The translations under genes and the position numbers were made by a program. 64,000 bases of DNA, from positions 707,909,341-707,973,340 of the forward strand of contig NC_134353.1 of NCBI RefSeq assembly GCF_048569485.1, written 5' to 3'. The stretch is from Anomaloglossus baeobatrachus (Eukaryota; Chordata; Amphibia; Anura; Aromobatidae). Under the pieces are notes generated by a model. The model had not been told where the DNA came from. It was given only the letters and a program-made list of their open reading frames with translations, and did no database searches. Below are positions 48,321 through 59,830 of this stretch, one piece after another. Every line of letters begins with the position of its first letter. The stretch's first letter is position 1.

Positions 48321-48983
48321 GACAGGGCTGTTTGACGGCCCTATCACGAGGTATTCCTTTACCCACCCAGGGACTGCTTTTGGACGTCCCAATTGTCTGG
48401 GTCTCCCAATTAGGAGTGACAATGAAGAAGGGAATTTTGTTTACTTACCGTAAATTCCTTTTCTTCTAGCTCCAATTGGGAGACCCAGCACCCGCCCTGT
48501 TTTCTTAGGGATTTTTGTTTTTTTCGGGTACACATGTTGTTCATGTTGAATGGTTTCAGTTCTCCGATGTTTCTTCGGATTGAATTTGTCTTTAAACCTG
48601 TTATTGGCTTTCCTCCTTCTTGCTTTTGCACTAAAACTGAGGAGCCCGTGATCCCACGGGAGGGTGTATAGCCAGAAGGGGAGGGGCCTTACACTTTTAA
48701 GTGTAATACTTTGTGTGGCCTCCGGAGGCAGTAGCTATACACCCAATTGTCTGGGTCTCCCAATTGGAGCTAGAAGAAAAGGAATTTACGGTAAGTAAAC
48801 AAAATTCCCTTCTTGCTCTTCTGTCTTCTAGTTCTTTCCAACCTACCACTCCTGACTTTGGCACACAAATCACTGCAATGCACAATACTGATGTGTGAAT
48901 GAGGTCTAAAAAGGATTGTCAAAAGTTTTTCTATATATGTATGTTGTTGGGGTGTTTTGTTTTTTTTTTTTTTATCTTAAAGT

Positions 48984-50255
48984 GGCATATAAAAGTTTGG
49001 GCACCTCTGGGCAAAATTACTTTTATTGTAAACAGTTAAGCAAGTTGAAGATTAAATGATCTCTAAAAAGTTAAAGTTAAATGACACATGTATTTTAGGC
49101 AAACAAAACAAAAATTACATGTTAAAAATTACAAAAAGGAAAATGGGCTGATGCAAAAGTTTGGACACCATTTTATAGAGATTTGTATGCTCTGATAACT
49201 TTGACTAAGTTTTCAGTCCTTAATTAGCATGTTAGGGTTATGGATTGATTAGGAGAGGCCAGATGATGCAAATTTCAGCTTCATAAAAATCCAGACTCCT
49301 CTAACCTTGTGCCAAAAATCAACAGCCATGGGTTCTTCTAAGCAGCTGCCTAGCGCTTTGAAAATGGTGGAGGCCCACAAAGCAGGAGAAGGCTATAAGT
49401 GTTTTCAAGGTGCTGTTTCCTCAGTTAAAAATGTAATTAAAAAATGACCGTTAATAAACAGTGGAGGTCAAGGTAAGGTATGGAAGACTAAGCAAAATTT
49501 CTATGAGAGCAGCTAATAGGATTGCTTGAGAAGCGAATCTGAACCACCATCTGACTGTAAAGATCTTCAGGAAGATTTAGCACACTCTGGAGTTGTGGTA
49601 CACTGTTTTACTGTTCAGAGACACCTGCACAAATATGGCCTTCATGGAAGAGTCCTCAGAAGAATACCTCTGCTGTGTCTTCATCATACAATTCCGCATC
49701 AGAAGTATGCAAAAGAACATCTAAAACAAGCCTGAAGCATTTTGGAAACAAGTCCTGTGGACTAATGAGGTTAAAATACAACTCTTTGATCACAAAGATC
49801 AAATGTACGTGTAAAGAAAAAAGGGCACTAAATTTCAGGAAAGAACATATTGCCAACCATTAAGCATAGGGTGGATCAATGATGCTTTGGGGTTGTGTTG
49901 CAGCCAGTGGCACGGGAAAGATTTCACGAGTAGAGGATTCAGTTAAATTTCAACAAATTCTTGTTGCAAGTGTAACACTATCTGGAAAGACACTTGGCGG
50001 GCTACAAAAAGCGTTTACAAGCTCTGATACTTGCCAAAGTGGGTGCTACTAGGTACTAACCATGCAGGGTGCCCAAACTCTTGCATTGGCCCATTTTCCT
50101 TATTGTTAATTTTAAAATGTGAAAAAAAATCCTTTTGTATTTTAGGCCCCAAAAAAGTGTCTTCTTTAAACTTAATGCCTTTTAGAGCTCATTTAATCTT
50201 CAACTTGCTTAACTGTTTACAAAAAGTAATTTTGACCCAAGATGCCCAAACGTGT
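48984..50255 (+). pseudogene. Decayed Tc1-like transposon
   Basis: The terminal repeats AAAGTTTGGGCACCTCTGGG...AACAGTTAAGCAAGTTGAAG and the inverse at 50180-50255 (CTTCAACTTGCTTAACTGTT...GATGCCCAAAC) enclose remnants of a transposase on the plus strand (TCTNMAFMEES-like, WTNEVKIQLFDHKD around the first catalytic region). The frame has many stops and shifts, so this copy is old. It lies in SNAP29 intron 1 between DIRS copy 2 and exon 2. Confidence 0.8.
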
Positions 50256-50836
50256 GCATGCCACGGAATAAACAGCGACGGTCATAAAATAATTAATAAT
50301 TTGAGACATTTTCACTGGTTGTGACCTCCATGACCCCATTGCTGGCTTGTTTGGTGGCTTCGAGGCACATCCAAAAATCCCATTGCAGTCATCTGACTGT
50401 GACAGCAAATCACAGGCACCCAAATAACAGCGCGTCATTGCTTCGTCCTCCTTGGTTACAACGCTGCTTCTCTGTTGCTGGTCCAATGCTTGTTGAAAGG
50501 CTGCTGGGATGACATCACACCTACAGAGCACTTCACCGCTGCAGCCAATCGAGTACAGTAGCATCAGTGCGAAGCACAGTAATTGGCTGCAGTAGCGCCA
50601 TGCATTGTAGTTGTAGCCTATCATTTTATAGGTTTGCAGCCATATGGCCGCATACGTTTAAAATATGGACAACCCATTTAAGATTTACCAGCATAAACAC
50701 TTTTTTTTTTTTTTTTTTTTAAATAGTGAATTTCAAGAACTCGGGAGCCTTTAAAAAATCCACAATCCCTACGCTGGCATTAAAATACCATTTGTCATTT
50801 TCTTGTAAGTGAAATTTTCCTATTCTTTCTGCACAG
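50256..50836. other. SNAP29 intron 1, 3' end
   Basis: The segment upstream of exon 2 has a poly(T) run at 50700-50720 and a normal pyrimidine tract before the acceptor. No gene or clear repeat is seen. Confidence 0.4.
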
Positions 50837-51030
50837 GAGCTAATGCGGCAGGGCGAGGCTTTGAAGCGCACCGAAAAAATGGTGGACAAAATGGAACAAG
50901 ATATGAAGACCAGTCAACGCCATATCAATAGCATCAAGAGCATGTTCAGTGGCTTCACAAATTACTTTAAAGCCAAACCTGTAGAGACCCCACCTCAGAA
51001 TGGAGCCTATGATTACAACGCAAGCAGCAA
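50837..51030 (+). CDS. SNAP29: SNAP29 exon 2
   Basis: This 194-bp exon encodes [20 protein letters not shown], then [19 protein letters not shown] and [12 protein letters not shown]. It completes the Qb SNARE helix; the Gln in MRQGEAL is the probable zero-layer residue. It is near identical to human [20 protein letters not shown]. The acceptor is TTTCTGCACAG and the donor AA|GTAAGT. Confidence 0.95.
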
Positions 51031-51284
51031 GTAAGTGACTGTGTCTAGTATACATCCGGTAACCAGTCTTGTGTTTAGAGGGAACCTGTCAGGAAAAAGT
51101 ATTTCTAAAGATCCTTTATGATATGCTAATGAGCACAGGGACTAGTCGCAAGGGTTAGTTCTCCCAACTAGTGCGACCTTTTAGCATGTTAGTACGCCCC
51201 TGTGGGCGTGAAAACATACTATTCAATATTCAGCGACATTGGCATTGGCGTACCTGTGTTCGTTGTTACCACCTCTGATGCCGG

Positions 51285-52155
51285 GTTTAGGCTAGTTTAT
51301 AACGGAAAGCGTTATTTATTTATTTTTTTTTTTCTTTACAGTACCGGCAGCCGACTATTGTGAACAATCAGCTGATCGCTCTTAATAGCCGGCAGCCGAG
51401 TGCCCTGACATTCCGGCGGCCGAGCGCTCAGGCGAGTGCCCTGACATTCCGGCGGCCGAGCGCTCAGGCGAGTGCCCTGACATGCCGGCGGCCGAGCGCT
51501 CAGGCGAGTGCCCTGACATTCCGGCGGCCGAGCGCTCAGGCGAGTGCCCTGACATGCCGGCGGCCGAGCGCTCAGGCGAGTGCCCTGACATGCCGGCGGC
51601 CGAGCGCTCAGGCGAGTGCCCTGACATGCCGGCGGCCGAGCGCTCAGGCGAGTGCCCTGACATGCCGGCGGCCGAGCGCTCAGGCGAGTGCCCTGACATG
51701 CCGGCGGCCGAGCGCTCAGGCGAGTGCCCTGACATGCCGGCGGCCGAGCGCTCAGGCGAGTGCCCTGACACGCCGGCGGCCGAGCGCTCAGCTGAGTGCC
51801 CTGACACGCCGGCGGCCGAGCGCTCAGCTGAGTGCCCTGACATGCCGGCGGCCGAGCGCTCAGTTGAACGTTCGGCCACCGAGAAATAAAATAAAGTTTG
51901 ATTTTAAAAAAAAAAGAGCATGTGCAGTGAAAAATAAAGGTTTTCGCTGCTCAAAAAAACGTTACATGCAGCGTTCCATCCGCCCGGCGCAGCGTCAAAA
52001 TAACGACGCTGCGTCGTTCAGCGGATTCAACGCTGACACTTGCGTTACAGTGCGTCGTCCATACAAGTCTATGGAGAATAGCGTAGTGCGTTAACGGACT
52101 GCGCTATTGTCCATAGTGACGGACTGCGCTGAACGCAAGTGTGAAAGTAGCCTTA
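51285..52155. mobile_element. MITE of the TTTAGGCTAG family, copy B
   Basis: The ends TTTAGGCTAGTTTATAACGG and the inverse of AACGCAAGTGTGAAAGTAGC with CTTAG are degenerate inverted repeats. CAGCTGATCGCTCTTAATAG near 51368 matches copy A (17797), placing both in one family. The core is a 36-bp minisatellite. Confidence 0.65.
51395..51862. repeat. 36-bp minisatellite, about 13 units
   Basis: The unit GAGTGCCCTGACATGCCGGC followed by GGCCGAGCGCTCAGGC repeats with very few changes (ATT/ATG/ACG variants; the last units have GCTGA for GCGA). It produces spurious long frames (MPAAERSGECPD repeats). Confidence 0.93.
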
Positions 52156-52364
52156 GGCTCAGTGCGCATGATCAGAAGTCCCGGCACTTCTGGTCATGCG
52201 CACTGTGAAGCTGGGCGTAAGTGTCCTGTCTTCTGATCATTCCCACTGAACCTAAACCTGGTGTCTCAGACAGTGACAATGGTATTTGAAAACCTATAGA
52301 AAAAAGAGAAATGAGGTTCAATAACAGAGAATGTACACTAGGTGGTATACCAGAACAGCAGATA

Positions 52365-53393
52365 CCGTATTTTTCGGACTACAAGACGCACCTGACCATA
52401 AGACGCACCCTGGTTTTAGAGCAGGAAAATAAAATTTTAAGCAAAAAATGGAGTCATGACACACTGTTATGGGGCGAGGATCTGCTGCTGACACTGTTAT
52501 GGGGGGTAATGTCCCCAAATTCTCTACTAAGATACCCCATCCTGGTAATGATCCTCATGCCTTGTGTATATACAGTATATACCCCCATTCTGCTCATAAT
52601 ATACCCCCATTCTGCTCATAATATACCCCCCATTCTGCTCATAATATACCCCTATTCTGCTCATAATATACCCCCATCCTGCTATACACCCCCATGCTGG
52701 TATACGGCCCGCATCCTGTGGCACATAAAAAAAAATAAACGTTCATACTCACCTCACCTCACTCCCTGCAGCATCGCCCCTCCTCCCGTCTGTCAGCGGC
52801 AGCGCCGCTGAGTGGAGCCGTTCCCCTGCAGTACCGCGATCTCCTCCTGGCTGCCGGCGGCTGCGTGTGGACACGTGCGCACAGCAAGGACGTCATCGCT
52901 GTGCGCACCCCTAGTCTCTACTCAGCGGCCACCGGCACAGACAGGAGGACATTGCGGTGCTGCAGGGGAACGGGGACAGTTCCACTCAGCGGCAGCCAGG
53001 AGGAGATCGCGGTACTGCAGGGGAACGGTGACAGGTGAGTGTACTGATTCACTGCACCCCGCGCTGATGATGATACACGGGGGGGCAGTGAATACAGCCG
53101 CACATGATCACTCCAGGCTGTAGTTGCCAGGGGTGATCATGTGGGCCGGCTGTTTATCCCTCGCCCATCATCCCACCCACCTGTCAGCGCTGAGAGATGA
53201 TGGGCGGGATGATGGCTGTGCATATTAAATGAGCGGGTCCACGTGGTCACGGCAGGCGCTGCTGCAGCCTGCTCATGCCCCCAATGACCCGCAGCACCCT
53301 CAATCTGCGCAGCCCTACATTCAGACCATAAGACGCACCCCCCACTTTCCCCCAACAAAAAAAAAGTGCGTCTTATGGTCTGAAAAATACGGT
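52365..53393. mobile_element. DNA transposon with ACCGTATTTTTC ends, copy 1
   Basis: The left end ACCGTATTTTTCGGACTACA with AGACGCACC and the inverse of the right end (ACCGTATTTTTCAGACCATA with AGACGCAC) are good terminal repeats, and CATAAGACGCACC recurs just inside each end. The interior is non-coding and GC-rich. A related copy lies at 55571-56143. The superfamily is not named here. Confidence 0.8.
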
Positions 53394-53399
53394 GTGTGT

Positions 53400-53655
<256 letters not shown>

Positions 53656-53770
53656 ATATATAAATGAATTATATAAACGGCACTTACTGCTGGAATGGCG
53701 CCAAGTCCCATCTAACGCACGTTTCAGCAACAGCCTTCGTCACAAAGTGTACCTTTGTAACAGTATGTAT
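53656..53770 (-). repeat. Possible Penelope-like element tail
   Basis: On the minus strand, TGACGAAGGCTGTTGCTGAA followed by ACGTGCGTTAGATGGGAC resembles the TGACGAAG...GAAACGCGCGTTGG ending of Penelope-like retroelements. It is short, with no coding remnant. Confidence 0.4.
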
Positions 53771-54380
53771 TTATTATCAATATGCACAATTTGCTAAAAT
53801 TCTGCTTGTGTTTTGGGGACTTCAGCATGCGTTATTTTATACCTTTTTGGTCTGTTCAGTCACATTAGTTTTGTGTATAAGGTAGTGCACTGGTTTGTTA
53901 TAACATTAACCTTTTGTCCTTTTTTAGGGCACTCGCTTGGAGAGACATTCTCCTCTCTTGTGCCCACTGTGGATTTCAGGTTTCAGTGCACCATATTATA
54001 CCGTATATAGGGCTACACCAGGGCACAGTAGGGTGAGTCGATGAGAAACGGGGGCGCCAGGCTAAGTTAGGGTGTCATACCCTCCGTTGCAAGGTAGGAG
54101 CGAGTCCTAGGGTATAAATAGGGCTATTATCCACAGTCCCAATAAAGGGTCTGTGTTTGCATATATTACTGCTTTCTGCTTCTACTGCTACCCGCTGCTT
54201 ACTAGATCAGTGTCCCTGTTTGTAGTCCCTGTGTTAAACTATCCTTGATTAATTTTTTTGCTATGGTGTTTTGTTCACTTGGGTGGTTTTAATTTAATAA
54301 TAAATAAAAATTGAATTTTAAGGGATTTTTGAATTTTCCTTTTAACCCTATTTGATGTATAAAACATCCTGTATGTTCAG

Positions 54381-54466
54381 ATTACAGGATGCCATGTCAA
54401 ACAGCAAACCGCAGGAAGATAACTATGAAGCCACCCATCCAAACTTGCTGAAGCGAGATACTGTAG
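54381..54466 (+). CDS. SNAP29: SNAP29 exon 3
   Basis: This 86-bp exon is read as (K)LQDAMSNSKPQEDNYEATHP and NLLKRDTV plus one base. Human has [28 protein letters not shown]. I chose the acceptor at GTATGTTCAG|ATTACAGG over the AG seven bases later because only it keeps the reading frame. The donor is GTAAGG. It encodes the linker between the SNARE helices. Confidence 0.87.
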
Positions 54467-55570
54467 GTAAGGCTTTGGGCTTTGATATGAGGGCGCAGCC
54501 AAGAACTCAAGTATCTATTCAGTGATGTCTGAACATACAGTTAGGTGAGGAGCTATTGGGGAGCACATATAGACGTTACCCCTGGACCCTGACAGTGGAC
54601 TTTGACAATATTTATTTTCCTGGTGGCTGTTGCACCTCTTCTTGCTGAAAAGAATGTGAGGCTGTCTTTTTTATTTTTTTTTTTTTTTTTGATCTTTCAT
54701 TAAGCCGTTCCAGGATCCACTTATTCGCCATCGTGTTCAGTAAGCTGTGTTGATACTCACTAGTGCTAAGGATGTAGAGCACAGGTTGTATATACACTTC
54801 ACACTGTACTTTTTTTGTCCTGATCGATGTGTTGCTGGTATCAAGTTTAGCTTTATTTACTTATTAAAACTTGTTTAATTTTGCTGATCATAAAATATCC
54901 CCGGGTTACTGAAAGTATTCCTTAGCGCACTATAACTATAATACTATAATATACAATAAACATCTATGTGATTGATTGACTTAAAGAGTTGGTTTGAAGG
55001 CCAAATAAATTTTTCTCTGAATCCCTATCTATTTAGTGCCATAATCTAATTTCTAATTTACTTGAATTAAAATTTCTCTCTCCCCTTCTATAACTACAAT
55101 ATCTACTATTGTTTTGTTTGGTTTTTTTTTTCTCTACCTTCTGTCTGATGATGCTTCGTTTAAGAATCCCAGTGCATGACGGGATACTGAAACAAAGCGT
55201 CATCAGGGGCAGAGGCTTTGGTCACTGCCCCTTTCCTGAAATGAAGCATCATCAGCAATGCTTGTGTCAGGGGCTGGTCTGGTTCCTGCATGCTAAGCGA
55301 TGTGCACAATGAAAGCGCAATCCGTTGCTGGCTCAGATCAGTAGTAACTAGCCGGCAACAGAGAGAGCGATGTATCTGGATGACCGCTCATTTCAGGGAG
55401 GGGGCAGAGACTTCAGCATCATCACACAGGAATTGGGGGGGGGGGGGGATATAATGAAAAATCCGAAAGAGATTATAAGGTGAGTACACGATCCCTTTTT
55501 TTTTTTTTTTAATTCTCTTACTGCAAACCTATTAGGAGTTAGTTTAGATTATGGCACTAGATAGGTATTT
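54467..55570. other. SNAP29 intron 3 start, nothing recognised
   Basis: This is AT-rich sequence with a T run at 54670-54690 and a G run at 55436-55449. The inverted pair GATGATGCTTCGTTTAAG / TGAAATGAAGCATCATC (about 55146 and 55240) suggests a small foldback. I looked for a SNAP29 exon 4 and did not find one. Confidence 0.4.
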
Positions 55571-56143
55571 ACCGTATTTTTTTTGCTTTAGAAGATGCAC
55601 CCCAAATTTTGGAGGAAAAAAAAAAAAAAAAAAATATGGGGTCCGTTTTATAATCCGGTGGTGTTTTATCAGGGAGATGGGGCAGCAGCGGTGCAGGGGG
55701 TCACAGGATGCAGGGGTGGTACTGAAGTACTGCAATGCTGCCAGTGGTAGAAAGGGGGACTCAGATACTCACTGCCGGCGCTGCTTTGCGCAGGAGGCGG
55801 TGAGTCACCGGTCATTCTGAAGATGTAGGTGGCGGCCGAAGTCGGTGTGTGCGCAGATGAGAGCTCCATCTGTGCACGCGCTGACTCTAGGCGCTATTAT
55901 TTGAAGCCCTGACCACCGACCTTTTCAGAATTAACAACTGCCGTGCAGAGCAGAGCTGCCCGATGCACAGAACAGCGCCGCACAGACCAGCATGGGCAGC
56001 ACACCGCATAGCATTACCCCTGCCTCTTTTGACTCCTCTTCACCACCCCTAGTAAACTACATTTGGATTTTAAGACATACCCCTTATTTTCCTCCCAAAT
56101 TTTTGGGAGGAAAAGTGCGTTTTATAATTCGAAAAAATATGGT
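55571..56143. mobile_element. DNA transposon with ACCGTATTTTTT ends, copy 2
   Basis: The left ACCGTATTTTTTTTGCTTTA with AGATGCACCCC and the inverse of the right end (TACCATATTTTTTCGAATTA) match the family at 52365 in end sequence and in the AGACGCACC-like inner motif. It is shorter and more diverged than copy 1, and non-coding. Confidence 0.65.
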
Positions 56144-56789
56144 AGATTTAAAATTTTAATTTGGCCTTCGGACGACCCTTTTAAAGGCAATCTTGTCTGT
56201 AGGATCCACCCTCCTAACCCATCTATATGGGCATGTAAGTCATAGAAAGTTGAATAAAATGATACCTTGTAATCTATGATGTCTTATTCCAAAGATTCCA
56301 CATTTTTCTCAATATGTAAATTCTCTGTTAAGATCTCTGGGCAGCAGCGTCAGACTGGCTACCAGAGGAATCTCCAGTAATGCCAGGCCTGGATTCAGGT
56401 ACCCGCATTGCACACTGGAGCTCTTACCTGAGCTCCGGTGTGCAGCTGAGACTGTACCGCGAGCGCCGAGTAATTGATTCCCCTTGCTGGGCAGGACACT
56501 GATCTTCCTGAGAATCTGCCTACAGGGCTTATTTTACAGGAAAGGAGGCGTTACCAGTGTGAGACATGCAGATCAGGAGCGCAGACTGTCAGTCATTACA
56601 TGGTTCACACTTTAAAAAGAAGCTCTGGAAGAAGATTCCCAGAGAGATCAGTGTCTGGCCCATAGAGCAAACCAGCTTTATTTAAAATGTTAAGAAAAGC
56701 ACACATTTCTCTGGAATAAGACATCAGATAGCAGGGGTCAAGGTATAACTTTATTCAGCTTCCTCTGAGCTGCATGCCCATACAGATGG
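56144..56789. other. SNAP29 intron 3 segment, nothing recognised
   Basis: There is no definable repeat or coding frame here. Confidence 0.35.
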
Positions 56790-57295
56790 CTTAGGCTAGG
56801 TTCACACTTCCGTTAAATTGTATCAGTCACAATCCGCTGCTCTGGTAAACAACGGAATCCGTTTAGCGGATTACGTTGTTCCCATAGACTTGTATGAGCG
56901 GCGGATTGTGACTGATGACGCTGCGTTGCATCCTCCGCCCGACTGATCAGTCATGGAACGACTGACCGCCGGGCGGCAGGAACGCAGCTTGTAACGTTTT
57001 TTGAGCAGCGCAATCCATAGGATTTTGCTGTGCATGCTCTCTCTGGCTCCCTGCACACGTAACCAGGATACACATCTGGTTACCAAGCAATGCGGTTTGC
57101 CTAGTTACCCGATATTTACCTTGGTTACGTGTGCAAGGAGTCAGCGCTAAGCGGTGTACGCTGGTAACCAAGGTAAATATCTGGTAACCAAGCAAAGTGC
57201 TTTGCTTAGTTACCCAATATTTACCCTGGCTATGTGTGCAGGGAGAAACCTCAAGAAAATTCATACGGGGTATCTATAATCAATTATACAAACAA

Positions 57296-57745
57296 GAAAA
57301 AAAAAAACCTCTAAAATTCATATACTTTATTAGTAGTCAAACCTCACAAAAAGTGCAAATTAAAAACAAAAAACAAGTCGTTTGGTGCATAGATTATGGT
57401 CAGAGGAGGGTCCCTGGGCCGATTCCATGTTCTCCCCCCTTCCTGACCTGACTGTATGTGAGAGAACCACTGTGTATTTCTTAAGGCCTTCACTTAGACC
57501 AGCAGCACTGAGTAGCTTGTAGTATAGGGCTGTAAAGGGCCAGTCTACATCGAGCGGGGGCGCCACGGCGTGATCTGTGTAGGGTGCCAACCCCCGTGGT
57601 CAGGAAGGGGGAGAACAGGGAATCTGCCCAGGGACCCTCCTCTGACCATAATCTATGCACCAAACGACTTGTTTTTTTGTTTTTAATTTGCACTTTGTGT
57701 GGTTTGACTACTAATAAAGTATATGAATTTTAGAGGGTTTTTTTT
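57296..57745. repeat. Inverted repeat (foldback), arms about 140 bp
   Basis: CCTCTAAAATTCATATACTT through GTTCTCCCCCCTTCCTGA on the left is the inverse of TCAGGAAGGGGGAGAAC through AAGTATATGAATTTTAGAGG on the right, at about 95 percent by eye, around a loop of about 160 bp. It sits inside MITE copy C. Confidence 0.88.
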
Positions 57746-57749
57746 CTAC

Positions 57750-57960
57750 GTGTACACATATACACATATACACATATACACACATACACACATACACACA
57801 TACACACATACACACATACACACATACACACATACACACATACACACATACACACATACACACATACACACATACACACATACACACATACACACATACA
57901 CACATACACACACACATACACACATACACACACATACACACATACACACACACACACACA
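57750..57960. repeat. (ACACAT)n-type microsatellite
   Basis: ACACAC/ATACACAC units run over about 200 bp and abut the right arm of the foldback. They give spurious HTHIHTYT frames. Confidence 0.95.
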
Positions 57961-58164
57961 CCCCTGTCCCCAGCCATGCAGACCGAGGCACTGATGTCCT
58001 CAGCGCCACGGCCCCGCTCGGCTCCACCCACCTCGCACTCCAACCCCACACACAACGGAGTCCGACAATTAATTCTGTTCTTTGTCATCCGTTGTACAAA
58101 GCATCAGTCACATGCGTCAAGTTGTGACTGATGCAAAACAACGGAAATGTGAACCTAGCCTTAG

Positions 58165-58676
58165 GAGGGGAGATCCTACTGACAGATTCCCTTTAATAGC
58201 TGCATTTCTGTTACAAAACAAGGATCAGTGCTTATGAATACATTGCACTATAAAATAAATTGAAGAATAAATCAATGTTTGTTGTGTTGCGTTCCAGAAT
58301 CATGCTTTCACATACAACATACATGTTGGCAGGAGCAAATATTTTGTGGTTGGTCAGATATATGCCCATTCTCAGCAACATGGTCTCAGCGGTTAGCGTG
58401 GTCGTAGGCCAATGTCATGTGCACTTTCTGTATGTTGCCATAGTTTTGCTGCGGATTCTGTGGTATATTGTTACACTGCATAATTTTTTGAATAGCTTGC
58501 TAATAAATAGAACATAAAATGAATCAGTTGAATGTGACAAATTGCATTGGGATTCATAAGTGGCTAGTTTTGGGCATTTAATAATCTTGCCTAACAGACT
58601 GTAGACTTGGCTTTCATTTGATGCACCTTTAGACACTTTACACTGCCTTTTGGCTTGGTGTAATCCAATATTTCTT
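58165..58676. other. SNAP29 intron 3 segment before DIRS copy 3
   Basis: It begins with a remnant CTGACAGATTCCCTTTAA, the right end of an AAAGGGAATCTGTCAG-type MITE. The rest is AT-rich with nothing definable. Confidence 0.4.
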
Positions 58677-59659
58677 TGTCGCTCCATTGGGAGACCCAGA
58701 CAATTGGGTGTATAGCTTCTGCCTCTGGAGACCACACAAAGTATTACACTTTAAAAAAGTGTAACCCCTCCCCTCTGCCTATACACCCTCCCGTGGACCA
58801 CGGGCTCCTCAGTTTTATGCTTTGTGTGGAAGGAGGCACACATCCACTCATGCATTCTCATACATAGTTATGTCGGATGGAAGAAAAGAGGACCCCGATG
58901 GGGCCCCCGGCATGTTCCCTTCTCACCCCACTATGTCGGCGGTGTTGTTAAGGTTGAGGTACCCATTGCGGGTACGGAGGCTGGAGCCACATGCCGTCTC
59001 CTTCACCATCCCTTATGCGGCTCTGGGAGAAGTGGGATCCTGAGCGGTCATCCATTTGCTGGGACCGTGCTCCATCCACAGCCCCTGGTGGAACCTGCCG
59101 GACCAGAGCCTCTTCAACCCCAGGGACCGGGCCCTGCAACTTGAAGGTACTCTGTCCCCATGGGGGGACTGTACAGGGAGCGCACCTTCTTCCCGGAAGC
59201 CGCGGTAGTTGTAAAACTGAGGAGCCCGGCGGACTTCCGCGCCGACCGTGCCTGCTTGTCGGGCACGGCCTCAAATTTAGTCCCCGACTTCGCCGCGGCC
59301 TAGTCGCAAAATCCCGCCCCCGGGCCTGCCTGTCAGGAGTAAGGGCGGGATTACCGACATGACGTCGGATGTGAGGGCTGGAGCATCCTGCATGGCTCCC
59401 TCCCCCCTCATTGACCACTGTGGGGACCCCAGATTCCCGCTCTTTGCTGGCGCCGCCCTCGGCCCCACTCCTCCCCTGAGAGCTCCGGCGGCCATTTTTT
59501 GGCATTCTGCCGGTGGATGCTTTTACAAGGAGCAAAGCTACTCAGTGACACAGCTCTACAGCTCCGGGGGACCCACGACAGGGAATCTGGAGGACACACT
59601 CCGCTCGTTAGCGGTCGGTAAGCCACACCAGTCACCGGTGCTGGTCCCCCTAGGGTGCC

Positions 59660-59672
59660 GGAATAGATATAT

Positions 59673-59758
<86 letters not shown>

Positions 59759-59760
59759 AT
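59660..59760. repeat. (TA)n microsatellite in DIRS copy 3
   Basis: A TA run of about 95 bases bounded by AGATATATAGATATA. It lies between the leader and the gag-like region, where copies 1 and 2 have no such run. Confidence 0.95.
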
Positions 59761-59830
59761 ATCTGTTCGGTCAGGCCGTATACCCTTTTCCCATATACCC
59801 TCAGTGGTCACTCTCCTAGGATACAACAGC

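Larger units (their letters stand above)
42741..48814 (+). mobile_element. DIRS-type tyrosine-recombinase retrotransposon, copy 2
   Basis: A plus-strand DIRS element inside SNAP29 intron 1, in the sense of the gene. Parts: inverted terminal repeats at about 42750-42885 and 48640-48770, which match where compared; a gag-like region (43918-45406); RT/RNase H (about 45480-47301); a tyrosine recombinase (about 47260-48320); and an internal complementary region at about 48395-48500. It is close to whole, with about one break in the gag-like part. The matching terminal repeats imply a recent insertion. Its proteins resemble copy 1 closely but not identically, so they are sister subfamilies. No target duplication is visible. 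Confidence 0.9.
51075..52260. mobile_element. Older MITE (AGGGAACCTGTCAGG end) split by MITE copy B
   Basis: AGAGGGAACCTGTCAGGAAA at 51077 is the recognisable left end of the AAAGGGAACC type. Its continuation seems to resume at 52160 (GTGCGCATGATCAGAAGTCC, itself a hairpin with GGCACTTCTGGTCATGCGCA) after the inserted MITE. The right end is not found, so the limits are approximate. Confidence 0.4.
56790..58164. mobile_element. MITE of the TTTAGGCTAGG family, copy C, with foldback insert
   Basis: The ends CTTAGGCTAGGTTCACACTT and the inverse of the right end (CTAAGGCTAGGTTCACATTT) are near identical to copy A. The left arm matches copy A inverted (CAATCCGC, CCGCCCGACTGATCAGTC). The core is unlike A and B: it holds repeated CTGGTTACCAAGCAA/GGTAAATAT blocks, a foldback at 57296-57745 and an (ACACAT)n array. 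Confidence 0.75.

Noticed and set aside
51360-52094. Arg/Ala/Ser-rich repeat frames on both strands
   Set aside because: A 36-bp minisatellite inside a MITE keeps frames open on both strands; this is not a protein gene.
54388-54396. Alternative SNAP29 exon 3 acceptor at ATTACAG
   Set aside because: It would shift the frame and lose the conserved (K)LQDAMSNSK reading.
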